DNA from: Mailhella sp.
GTDB lineage: Bacteria; Desulfobacterota; Desulfovibrionia; Desulfovibrionales; Desulfovibrionaceae
Direction of reading: 5' to 3'
NCBI GenBank assembly: GCA_020024815.1
Contig: JAHHTE010000040.1
Span: 1 to 13,302, forward strand
DNA length: 13,302 bases
In this document: in pieces, positions 5,863 through 13,259 of the stretch
How the letters are laid out: the number at the start of each line of letters is the position of its first letter
Position numbering within the stretch: the first letter of the stretch is position 1
The notes under the pieces: model-generated
The model's input: only the letters and a program-made list of their open reading frames with translations
Databases searched by the model: none
Told to the model about the DNA's origin: nothing
Made by a program: the position numbers and the translations under genes

Positions 5863-7926
5863 TTATTCTTCACTTTTATGGGCTTGATATTCTGCAATAA
5901 TTTTATCTGCCACAGGTTGTGGGGCTTCGTCGTAATGGTCAAATTCCATAATAAATAATCCTTGTCCACCTGTCATACTTCTAAGGTCAGACGCATATTG
6001 CATAATTTCACTCATAGGAACATTGGCTTTTATTTCTGTAATGCCTTGTTCTGTATCAGAGCCTAAAACTTTACCACGTCTTGAAGATAAATCTCCAATA
6101 ATATCTCCCATATATTCATCAGGAATGGAAATGGTAACTAACGCGATTGGTTCAAGTAAAACAACCTTTAAACTTTCCATAGCCTTTTTGAAAGCAATAG
6201 AACCAGCAAGTTTAAATGCCATTTCTGAGGAGTCTACGTTATGATAAGAGCCATCATAGAGTTTTACTTTAAAATCAATAACAGGATAACCAGCTAAAAA
6301 TCCACGTTTTGCACTTTCTTGTATGCCTTTGTCTACTGCTGGAATGTATTGTTTTGGAATTGCACCACCAACAATGGCGTCTTCAAATTCATAGCCTTGA
6401 CCACGCCCTAAGGCTTCCATTTCAATAAAGCAATCACCAAATTGACCTTTACCCCCTGATTGTTTTTTGTGTCTACCTTGTACTTGGCATTTTCCTTTTA
6501 TTGTTTCACGATAAGGAATTTTTGGAGTAGTGAGGCTTATATCAACTTTACTTTTACGTTTAGCTTTTTCAACGGCTATTTCAATATGAAGTTGTCCCAT
6601 TCCTGAAAGAAGAGTTTCACCAGTTTCTTCATCACGATATAATTTTAAGCTAATGTCTTCGTCTGTGAGTTTTTGAATAGCTGCAAAGACTTTGTCTTCT
6701 TCTCCTTTGACGCTTGCTTTAATACCATAACTAATAAGTTGTGGTAAAAGTTCTGGTACTGGTAAGGTAAAAGGTGCTTTTTCATCAGCTAATGTGTCAC
6801 CAGTTTTAGTATTTTTTAGTTTTGCAACAGCAATAATTGAGCCTGCATGGAGTGTTTCTTTACATGGATTTTGTATTTTACCATTTAAAGTAATAAGAGA
6901 GCCAGTTCTTTCATGTTCTTCTGTTCGCATATTTTTTAATACAGTATCTGAATTAATAGAGCCTGAAAGAACACGCATGATATTTATATGCCCAGCAAAG
7001 GGGTCATTATAGGTTTTGCAAACAAAGGTTGCAGTTTCGGGGTCATCTGCTTTTCTTGTTTGTCCATCATGGTCTTTATAGGCTTCTCTTTCAAGAGGTG
7101 AGGGCATATAAGCGTCAATAGATTTAAGAAGTCGCAAGCCTCCTTTATTGGTAATGGCACTACCTGCAATAACTGGAACAATTTCCCTTTCTATGCAAGC
7201 TTGACGTAAAGCACTTTGAATTTCTTCATCACTAAGTGTACCTTCGTCAAGGTATTTATTCATTAAAATTTCATCTGTACTAGCAATATTTTCAATGGAA
7301 ACATCGCGTAAAAGTTGAGCTTCTTCTTTTAGATTATCTGGAATTTCTTTTTCTTCTACTTTACCATCTGCAATAAAATATAGTGCTTTTGCAGGGAAAA
7401 TATCCACAACCCCAACAAATTCTTTATTTTCAATAATAGGCATAAAAAACACAACAGGTTTCATGCCAAGAGTTGAAGATAAGCTATTAAATGCCATATC
7501 AAAATTGGCTAATTCTCTATCCATTTTATTAATAAATACAATGGTAGGGAGTTTTTCTTTTTGTAAATAAGCCCATATTTTTTTTGTTTGGGGACGCACG
7601 CCGTCAATAGCATCTATAACAAGAACTGCACTATCAACAGCTTGAAGAAGATATTCCATATCTGCATTGAAATTATTATCACCTGGAATATCAATAAGAG
7701 AATGAGGATTTTTATTCCATGTAAAATTAGCAAATCCTGCTTGAATTGAGCCACGTCTTTTAATGGCTTCTGGCTCATAATCAAGGGTACTTGTTCCTTC
7801 CTCAATAGAGCCTAAACGGTTAATAATTCCTGCTTGGAATAAAAGCATTTCTGCTATGGAGGTTTTCCCGCAGCCACTTGTACCAACAAGAGCATAGGTT
7901 CGTTGATTTTGTAAAAGGTTAGACAT
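5863..7926 (-). CDS. EF-G-like translation GTPase (paralogue)
   Basis: This 687-residue protein has the full EF-G domain order: G domain (1 to about 270), domain II, domain III, domain IV with GRHKKQSGGKGQFGD, and domain V ending around LRSMTGGQG. G motifs: P-loop GTSGCGKT (15-22), G3 DIPGD (79-83), G4 NKMD (133-136), G5 GSA. G3 is normally DTPGH, so the histidine needed for ribosome-stimulated GTP hydrolysis is Asp here. The switch I motif RGITI reads RGSIQ. These changes point to an EF-G paralogue (EF-G2/FusA-like) rather than the housekeeping translocase, which would sit with rpsG/rpsL/tuf genes absent here. ATG 7926 is chosen over ATG 7947 because AGAGGAGAG lies just before it and a promoter would leave only about 10 nt of leader for the longer form. 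It is probably transcribed alone. Confidence 0.88.
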   Translation of the reverse strand: MSNLLQNQRTYALVGTSGCGKTSIAEMLLFQAGIINRLGSIEEGTSTLDYEPEAIKRRGSIQAGFANFTWNKNPHSLIDIPGDNNFNADMEYLLQAVDSAVLVIDAIDGVRPQTKKIWAYLQKEKLPTIVFINKMDRELANFDMAFNSLSSTLGMKPVVFFMPIIENKEFVGVVDIFPAKALYFIADGKVEEKEIPDNLKEEAQLLRDVSIENIASTDEILMNKYLDEGTLSDEEIQSALRQACIEREIVPVIAGSAITNKGGLRLLKSIDAYMPSPLEREAYKDHDGQTRKADDPETATFVCKTYNDPFAGHINIMRVLSGSINSDTVLKNMRTEEHERTGSLITLNGKIQNPCKETLHAGSIIAVAKLKNTKTGDTLADEKAPFTLPVPELLPQLISYGIKASVKGEEDKVFAAIQKLTDEDISLKLYRDEETGETLLSGMGQLHIEIAVEKAKRKSKVDISLTTPKIPYRETIKGKCQVQGRHKKQSGGKGQFGDCFIEMEALGRGQGYEFEDAIVGGAIPKQYIPAVDKGIQESAKRGFLAGYPVIDFKVKLYDGSYHNVDSSEMAFKLAGSIAFKKAMESLKVVLLEPIALVTISIPDEYMGDIIGDLSSRRGKVLGSDTEQGITEIKANVPMSEIMQYASDLRSMTGGQGLFIMEFDHYDEAPQPVADKIIAEYQAHKSEE

Positions 7927-7930
7927 AATA

Positions 7931-7937
7931 CTCTCCT
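7931..7937 (-). promoter_or_regulatory. Ribosome-binding site fixing the EF-G-like start
   Basis: On the minus strand AGGAGAG lies 4 nt before ATG 7926. It falls inside the longer frame that would begin at 7947, which has no such site, and so decides the start. Confidence 0.7.
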
Positions 7938-7964
7938 CTAATGCCATTTAGAGTTAATAAAGTA

Positions 7965-7993
7965 ATAATCTATTTTTAAACCAAGATTATCAA
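7965..7993 (-). promoter_or_regulatory. Candidate sigma-70 promoter of the EF-G-like gene
   Basis: On the minus strand there is TTGATA (7993-7988), 17 nt, then GATTAT (7970-7965). This gives 5/6 and 4/6 consensus matches at ideal spacing. Transcription would begin near 7957, leaving a leader of about 30 nt to ATG 7926. Confidence 0.5.
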
Positions 7994-8309
7994 AATCTGC
8001 CGATAGGATTAGTTTACTTTGTACTGTTTTTTATGTAAATTTGTCAAGGCATAAGAAGAATATTGACTTGAATTTTATTAATAAAGTTTTTATATTTTTG
8101 GGGTAATGTGTGTTTTTTAGGGGGAGGACTTTTACAAAAGTCCTCCCCCTAAAACCCCCTTTCAAAAACTTTTAATATTGTATTTTATTAATGATAAATA
8201 TCATATTGAAAGAGAGTAGGGATTATCTTGTTTTTATCTGTAATTTTTTGTAGTTGCAGTTAAAGTGTAATTATTTTTCTTATAAAAAATAAAGAACTAA
8301 AGGTAATAT
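7994..8309. other. Divergent intergenic region between the EF-G-like gene and trmFO
   Basis: No coding sequence is supported here. It holds the upstream side of the EF-G-like promoter, a perfect 19-bp-stem hairpin (8115-8154), an ATGATA-aa-TATCAT palindrome (8191-8204), and the trmFO leader with AAAGG at 8299-8303. I could not fix a convincing -35/-10 pair for trmFO. Confidence 0.6.
8115..8154. repeat. Perfect palindromic hairpin in a divergent promoter region
   Basis: TTTTAGGGGGAGGACTTTT pairs over all 19 positions with AAAAGTCCTCCCCCTAAAA, with only AC between the arms. Neither strand has a following U-run and no gene ends here, so it does not behave as a terminator. Its G-rich half resembles the hairpins at 330-363 and 5777-5818. 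Confidence 0.75.
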
Positions 8310-9815
8310 ATGAATAAAATAGTACTTGTTGTTGGTGGTGGTTTAGCTGGGGTAGAGTGTTCGCTTTATTTAGCAAAGCATGGAATAAAGGTTATACTTT
8401 TTGAGCAAAAGCCAGAGCAATTTTCGCCTGCTCATGTGAGTAGTGATTTAGGGGAATTAGTTTGTTCTAATTCTTTTCGTTCTATGCGTGCAGAAGGACC
8501 ACAAAGTTCAGGTATTGGGTTATTGCAATTAGAAATGCAAATGTTAGGTAGTGCAGTTTTACGTACTGCCCATGAATATAGTGTTCCTGCTGGAAAGGCT
8601 TTGGCTGTGGATAGAGAACTTTTTGCTAAAGCTTTAACAAAATTAGTTGAGCAAGAAGAAAATATTACACTTATTCGTAAAAGTGTGCGAGATTTAGAAG
8701 AAATTGAAAAATTAAAACAAGAATATCAAGCAGAGTATGTTGTATTAAGTTCTGGGCCTTTAACTTCTCCTAGTTTAGCACAATCATTATCGCAAATTGT
8801 GGGGAGTGAATATTGCTATTTTTATGATGCTATTGCACCTATTGTGAGTGCAGATTCTCTTGATATGAATATTATTTTTCGTGGTTCACGCTATGATAAT
8901 ATTGCTCCACCTCCATATAATGATGAAATTGCAAGAAGTGAAGAACAATCTGCTTTATGGCGAGAAAAAATGCTTGTAGAAATGCAAGAATATAAACAAA
9001 AACAACAAGAAGAAAAAGAAGATACACAATTAGAACAAAATGAAGAAGAAAATGAGGGCGATTATTTAAATTGTCCTATGCATAAATTTGAGTATGAGGC
9101 TTTTTATAAGGCTTTACTTGAGGCAGAAAAAGTACCTTCTCATAATTTTGAAAAAGAGGTGCATTTTGAGGGGTGTATGCCGATTGAAGCATTGGCAGAA
9201 CGTGGAGAGCGTACTCTTACTTTTGGACCATTAAAGCCCGTAGGATTTACAGATCCAAGAACAGGTAGAAGACCCTATGCTATTTTACAATTACGAGCAG
9301 AAAATGCTAATGCATTGGCATTTAATTTAGTTGGTTGTCAAACAAAAATGACCTATAAAGCTCAAGATAGTGTTTTTCGTTTAGTGCCTGGTTTGAAAGA
9401 TGTAGAATTTTTGCGTTATGGTAGTGTTCATAGAAATACTTATGTTAATGCTTCACTATGCTTAGATGAAAATTTAGCTATAAAAGGGCATGAACATATT
9501 ATTTTAGCAGGACAAATTACAGGTGTGGAAGGATATGTGGAGTCTTCTGCTTGTGGGCTTTGGGCAGGTATAAAATTAGCTTCGCGTATTCTTGAAAAAG
9601 AAATACAAAATTTACCTGTTACAACGGCTTTAGGAGCTTTAATGAACCATTTAAAAAATAAAGAAATGAAAAATTTCCAGCCTTCTAATATTCATTTTGG
9701 ACTTATGCCTGATTTAGAAGAAAAAACAAAAAAATGTAATAGAAAATCTGCTATGGCAGAAAGAGCTAAAAAAGATTTTAATACGTGGTTCGAAACGTTT
9801 TGGGATAAAAGTTAA
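8310..9815 (+). CDS. trmFO: Folate- and FAD-dependent tRNA (uracil-54-C5) methyltransferase TrmFO
   Basis: TrmFO transfers a methylene group from methylenetetrahydrofolate to U54 of tRNA and reduces it with FADH2, giving m5U54. The FAD-binding GGGLAGVE is at 9-16. ELVCSNSFRS carries C52, and DYLNCPM carries C255; these correspond to the two functionally important cysteines of the family (C53 and C226 in the B. subtilis enzyme). Further signatures are FEGCMPIE (287-293), FGPLKPVG (305-312) and GQITGVEGYVESSACG (401-416). At 501 residues it is longer than usual (about 435-470). The excess is a charged, Glu/Lys/Gln-rich probable helix at about 198-250, placed between SRYD and DYLNCPM. AAAGG lies 6 nt before the ATG. 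It is the only plus-strand gene here, divergent from the EF-G-like gene. Confidence 0.95.
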   Translation: MNKIVLVVGGGLAGVECSLYLAKHGIKVILFEQKPEQFSPAHVSSDLGELVCSNSFRSMRAEGPQSSGIGLLQLEMQMLGSAVLRTAHEYSVPAGKALAVDRELFAKALTKLVEQEENITLIRKSVRDLEEIEKLKQEYQAEYVVLSSGPLTSPSLAQSLSQIVGSEYCYFYDAIAPIVSADSLDMNIIFRGSRYDNIAPPPYNDEIARSEEQSALWREKMLVEMQEYKQKQQEEKEDTQLEQNEEENEGDYLNCPMHKFEYEAFYKALLEAEKVPSHNFEKEVHFEGCMPIEALAERGERTLTFGPLKPVGFTDPRTGRRPYAILQLRAENANALAFNLVGCQTKMTYKAQDSVFRLVPGLKDVEFLRYGSVHRNTYVNASLCLDENLAIKGHEHIILAGQITGVEGYVESSACGLWAGIKLASRILEKEIQNLPVTTALGALMNHLKNKEMKNFQPSNIHFGLMPDLEEKTKKCNRKSAMAERAKKDFNTWFETFWDKS

Positions 9816-9817
9816 AT

Positions 9818-9857
9818 TAGAATGTGTTTTTAAAATAGGGAGTGTTCCCAAATTAAT
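9818..9857 (+). repeat. Two tandem MITE-terminus-like sequences
   Basis: TAGAATGTGTTTTTAAA (9818-9834) and the segment starting TAGGGAGTGTTCCC (9836-9857) both resemble TA plus the left end of the complete MITE (TAGGGTGTGTTTCTAAA). The second matches at 19 of 22 positions when extended through AAATTAAT. They lie directly after the trmFO stop. No matching right end was found, so they may be relics of insertion. Confidence 0.45.
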
Positions 9858-9888
9858 CTTCTTTTATTTTTAGAGTGTAGATTAAAAC

Positions 9889-9963
9889 AAAAGCTCTTTT
9901 GTATACAAAAAAGCTTTTGGATTAAAAAGTTTTGTGGGGAGAGTTTGAGAGGGGAACTTTTTT
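9889..9963 (+). repeat. Dispersed double-hairpin repeat, copy B
   Basis: This is the second copy of the repeat at 274-345, in the same orientation. It has the AAAAGCTCTTTTG hairpin (9889-9918, one mismatch, loop TATA) followed by an AGAGTTTGAGAGGGGAACTTTTT block. The right arm of the second hairpin is degraded to AGTTTCCC. It lies between the convergent ends of trmFO and the amidohydrolase gene and may assist trmFO termination, although no good U-run follows on the plus strand. Confidence 0.65.
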
Positions 9964-9996
9964 TAGTTTCCCTTTTATTATTAATTAAAATAATAA

Positions 9997-10020
9997 AAAA
10001 GACTGTCGAAGCAGTCTTTT
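9997..10020 (-). terminator. Terminator of the amidohydrolase gene
   Basis: The perfect 9-bp stem AAAAGACTG/CAGTCTTTT has a 6-nt loop. On the minus strand TTTTTTATTATTTTAATT follows. It starts 27 nt after the amidohydrolase stop. It could also act weakly on trmFO transcripts from the other side (U4 only). Confidence 0.85.
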
Positions 10021-10047
10021 GGTTTGAGGGTTTGTATTTTGGGAGAG

Positions 10048-11655
10048 TTAAGCTTGGTATACGATTTTTCCACCACAAATCGTCATACAAACTTTTGTAT
10101 TTTTAATTTCATGTGGATCTATTTTTTCAATATCTTGGTCAAGTACAACAAAGTCTGCTAAATATCCTGGTTTGATCATACCTCTATTTTCATCACAATA
10201 GGCACATAATGCTCCGTACGTAGTATATGCTTGTAATGCTTCATAAGGAGTAATCTTTTGATCTTCTCCATATACAAAGCCAGAACAACTTTCACGGGTA
10301 ACAGCTGTTTGAATGCTATCAAGAACAGACATAGGAAGAACAGGAGTATCCATGTGTAATGAAAATGGCATATTTTTACGAACAGCAGAACCAGCTGGAT
10401 CCATTCTATTTGTTCTTTCTAATCCTAAGAAAATAGTAGCATGTCTATCTCCCCAATTATAAATATGATAACCAAAGAAAGAAGGAATAATGCCAATTTT
10501 TTTCATACGATCAAGATGTTCTTCTGATACCATTTGAGCATGAATAAGCATATGTCTTAAATCAGAGCGAGGATTTTTAGCATAAGCTTTTTCAAAGGCA
10601 GATATAACAGCTTCAGAAGCTTGGTCGCCATTGGTATGAATAGCAATTTGTATTCCTTTTGAATGATATTCATGGATTAATGCATCAATTTCTTCTTGAG
10701 GAAAAAGAACTTTACCTTTGTAACCATTTCTTGTGTGATAATCTTTTGAAAGAGCTGCTGTAAAACCTTGAATTGATCCATCAGTAAAAGATTTTAAGCC
10801 ACCAATTTTTACATAATCTGAACCAAAATTCCATAAACTATACTTTGCAAGTTCTTTCATTGTGTCAGGTAAAAATTGTAGATATGCACGAGCATTAAGT
10901 TTATGTCGTTTTTCTAAATATAAAAGACTTGCCATTGTATCAATAGCATCATTCGTTATTCCAACACCACCAATTTGATATGTTGTAATACCAACTTTGT
11001 TATATTCATGAATAGCTTGTTTTATAAGGTTGCAATATTCTTCAAAGTTTGGAGTTGGTAATGTTTCCATATTACTAAAAAGAGCATATTCTTCAAGACG
11101 ACCATCTAATTCATTATTTTCATCAAGAACAAAAGTACCTCCCTGTACTTTGCTTTCTTTAGTTATGCCAAGTTTTTCAAGTGCTAAACTATTTGCATAG
11201 CCTATATGCACAGAAATATGAAAAACAAGAATAGGGTGTTTTGTGCTAACACTATCTAAATCATGTTTATTTAAGTGGCGTTTATCTTGGATTGCTGTAT
11301 CATCATAAGAGTATCCAATAATCCATTCATCTTCTTTTGTTTCTTGTGCTTTCTTTTTTAGAGCATTTTGTACATCACTAATTTTTTTGCAAGGATTGCC
11401 GCAAAAAACACGTTGTAAATTAATAGCATAATAATCTAAATGGCTATGGGTTTCAATAAAACCAGGATAAACAACTTTACCTTGAAGGTCTAAAACTTCA
11501 CAATTAGGTATATCTTGTGTTGCAAAAATTTCTTTTTGTGTACCAAGAGCTTCGATTTTTCCGTTTGCAATAACTAGAGTATCTGCTTCTGGAAAGTCTT
11601 TGTTCATTGTTTTTATATTGGTATTAGTAATAATAGTTTTTTTTATCGCTTGCAT
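10048..11655 (-). CDS. Metal-dependent amidohydrolase (amidohydrolase family 3, YtcJ/AepA-like)
   Basis: This 535-residue TIM-barrel hydrolase probably hydrolyses an amide, imide or related C-N bond in a small molecule. It has an N-terminal beta-sandwich strand set (8-65) with VVYPGFIETHSHLD, whose H70 and H72 start the metal site. K288 (KSFTDGS) is the candidate metal-bridging or carboxylated lysine. H340 (HTNGDQA), H372 (HAQ) and D436 (MDTPVLP) supply the remaining metal and catalytic positions, and GYLADFVVLD closes the sandwich. There is no signal peptide, so it acts in the cytoplasm. AGGAG lies 8 nt before the ATG. It follows the symporter gene by 50 bp, which suggests that the symporter imports its substrate or a precursor. 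A terminator-like palindrome separates the two genes. The substrate cannot be named from sequence. Confidence 0.88.
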   Translation of the reverse strand: MQAIKKTIITNTNIKTMNKDFPEADTLVIANGKIEALGTQKEIFATQDIPNCEVLDLQGKVVYPGFIETHSHLDYYAINLQRVFCGNPCKKISDVQNALKKKAQETKEDEWIIGYSYDDTAIQDKRHLNKHDLDSVSTKHPILVFHISVHIGYANSLALEKLGITKESKVQGGTFVLDENNELDGRLEEYALFSNMETLPTPNFEEYCNLIKQAIHEYNKVGITTYQIGGVGITNDAIDTMASLLYLEKRHKLNARAYLQFLPDTMKELAKYSLWNFGSDYVKIGGLKSFTDGSIQGFTAALSKDYHTRNGYKGKVLFPQEEIDALIHEYHSKGIQIAIHTNGDQASEAVISAFEKAYAKNPRSDLRHMLIHAQMVSEEHLDRMKKIGIIPSFFGYHIYNWGDRHATIFLGLERTNRMDPAGSAVRKNMPFSLHMDTPVLPMSVLDSIQTAVTRESCSGFVYGEDQKITPYEALQAYTTYGALCAYCDENRGMIKPGYLADFVVLDQDIEKIDPHEIKNTKVCMTICGGKIVYQA

Positions 11656-11673
11656 GAGTAGAACTCCTATAAA

Positions 11674-11697
11674 AAAAGGGCAAAATTTTGCCCTTTT
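11674..11697 (-). terminator. Palindromic terminator or attenuator between symporter and amidohydrolase
   Basis: AAAAGGGCAAAA/TTTTGCCCTTTT is a perfect 24-bp palindrome. On the minus strand it is followed by an unbroken U-run of about 8 (complement of 11670-11677), then AGGAG and the amidohydrolase ATG. It begins 9 nt after the symporter stop. It is in intrinsic-terminator form but placed inside an apparent operon, so it probably lowers downstream expression by partial termination or protects the upstream message end. Confidence 0.75.
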
Positions 11698-11705
11698 ATT
11701 TGTTG

Positions 11706-13181
11706 TTAGTCGTTATTTTGAACATCATAAGGAGATGCACATTCAGGTTCATCATTAGCACAAGGTAAGTCTTCATACATAACAGCAACTGGAAATTCTT
11801 CATTAGAGTGCTTGCTTACAAGTGTTCCAATAACCAATCCTACGAAGCTAAATAAAAATCCAAAAACAGTTTGGTCAAAAGTAATATTAAGGAGAGGCCA
11901 TAATAATGTAGAGATAAGGCCACCTAACATACCAGCTAATACACCAGTCTTAGTAGTTCTCTTGATAAACATTGTTGCGAGGAAAGGTAAAATAATTGTG
12001 GTAGCAGTAAGACGTAATGCCCATTGGTAAATAGTTAAAATACCATTAAAGTTCATGGCAACAAATAATGCAGCAACAGATACAAATAACACTGTAATAC
12101 GAGACATAAACATCATTTGCTTGTTTGTTGCATTTGGGTTTACTAATCTTTTATAAAGGTCATAAGTAAGACTTGAGCTACCTTGTAAAATAAAGGAGTT
12201 AGCTCCAGTTACAAGAGCAGCCAATAAAGCACAATAAATAAAACCACCAATGTAAGGTGGGAGTAAATCTCTTGTTACAATAGAGAAAATCATATCAGGA
12301 TGTGTATCTAATGGTAAGAAGAAACGAGCAGCAACCCCAACAACAATAGGGCAAGCTAAAACAACACTACATACAAATACAGCTGTAATATTTGCATTAA
12401 AAGCAACTTTTTCAGATTTTGCTGCAAAAATTCTTTGCCATGTTGATTGCCATACAAGATAGAAAGGTCCAACAGAAAGGAAATATAAAAATACTTCTAA
12501 ACCTCCAAAAGGACCAGCTGGGGATAAATATTCAGGTGGAGTTTGGGTAATAACTGTATCTGCTCCACCAGCAAAATTAACAGCAGAATAGGCAAGTATA
12601 AATATACCTGCAATGATGAGAATAGCTTGTAATGCGTCTGTAATAATTGTTCCTGGAAGTCCGCCAAGTACAGTAAAGGCAAAAATTAAGATTGTGGATA
12701 AAATAAGGCCTATGGTTGGATCCATACCAAATATGGTTGTCCAAATGGTATTCATGGCAATATATTGCATTGCAGTTGTTGGTATTGCATAAATAAATGC
12801 AGAAAGAATGGAAGGTAAAATACCTACTTTTGCTCCATATCGTTGCCCAAAAAGGTCTGCAAGCGTATAAAGTTTTTGACGGCGTAAGCATTTACCAAAA
12901 GCAGTAATTAAAATAAAAGTAAAAATAAGTCCTGCTATTGAAAATTTAAAATATGCAGATATTCCATAATTGAATGCTAAACCAACAGATCCAATAAAAA
13001 TGGAAGCTCCGCACCATGTACTAATAACTGTACCTACGATAGGCCAAAATCCCATGTTCCAGCCACCAATAAGGTAATCATCAGCACTTTTTACTTGTAA
13101 GAAGTAATAAAAACCAATACCGAACATAAATAGGAAATAAACTACAATGTAGCTTAAATACCACATAAAACCATTTGCCAT
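11706..13181 (-). CDS. Sodium:solute symporter (SSS family)
   Basis: This 491-residue inner-membrane transporter has about 13 hydrophobic segments and should take up an organic solute with Na+. Family marks are DYLIGG near 35-40 after the first segment, GGLPGTIITDALQ (173-185), WQSTWQRIFAAK (244-255), and the TM8 segment ALLAALVTGANSF followed by GSSSLTYDLYKRL (318-346). In the proline symporter PutP the corresponding TM8 stretch has Ser-Thr at the Na2 site; here it reads T325-G326, a possible change in ion coordination. The C-terminal 30 residues are acidic and Cys-containing (LPCANDEPEC), probably cytoplasmic or exposed. AGGAG lies 6 nt before the ATG. It is the first gene of the pair with the amidohydrolase. 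The solute is unknown. Confidence 0.92.
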   Translation of the reverse strand: MANGFMWYLSYIVVYFLFMFGIGFYYFLQVKSADDYLIGGWNMGFWPIVGTVISTWCGASIFIGSVGLAFNYGISAYFKFSIAGLIFTFILITAFGKCLRRQKLYTLADLFGQRYGAKVGILPSILSAFIYAIPTTAMQYIAMNTIWTTIFGMDPTIGLILSTILIFAFTVLGGLPGTIITDALQAILIIAGIFILAYSAVNFAGGADTVITQTPPEYLSPAGPFGGLEVFLYFLSVGPFYLVWQSTWQRIFAAKSEKVAFNANITAVFVCSVVLACPIVVGVAARFFLPLDTHPDMIFSIVTRDLLPPYIGGFIYCALLAALVTGANSFILQGSSSLTYDLYKRLVNPNATNKQMMFMSRITVLFVSVAALFVAMNFNGILTIYQWALRLTATTIILPFLATMFIKRTTKTGVLAGMLGGLISTLLWPLLNITFDQTVFGFLFSFVGLVIGTLVSKHSNEEFPVAVMYEDLPCANDEPECASPYDVQNND

Positions 13182-13216
13182 AAAACGCTCCTATGGGATA
13201 GAAATAGCAAGTTCAT

Positions 13217-13240
13217 GTTATATTTAGTGAAAAATATAAC
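13217..13240. promoter_or_regulatory. Inverted repeat in the symporter leader (candidate operator)
   Basis: GTTATATTT (13217-13225) and AAATATAAC (13232-13240) are perfect 9-bp inverted arms around a 6-nt spacer. It sits 36-59 nt upstream of the symporter start and just downstream of the candidate promoter. This suits a repressor site or an mRNA hairpin. I do not recognise the regulator. Confidence 0.45.
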
Positions 13241-13259
13241 AAAAATGCTTGTATAATTA

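Noticed and set aside
7924..7947. Upstream ATG (7947) for the EF-G-like gene
   Set aside because: It has no ribosome-binding site and almost no leader from the candidate promoter; the strong AGGAG precedes ATG 7926.
8191..8204. ATGATA-aa-TATCAT palindrome as a Fur box upstream of trmFO
   Set aside because: It is AT-rich and only loosely similar to a Fur site, and trmFO has no iron link; not enough to call an operator.
9830..10090. 86-codon minus-strand open frame over the trmFO-amidohydrolase gap
   Set aside because: It runs through the terminator and repeat hairpins, overlaps the amidohydrolase 3' end and has low-complexity composition with no recognisable domain.
12577..12891. 104-codon minus-strand frame inside the symporter gene
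   Set aside because: It is an out-of-frame shadow of the membrane protein, with implausible Tyr/Cys/His-rich composition.
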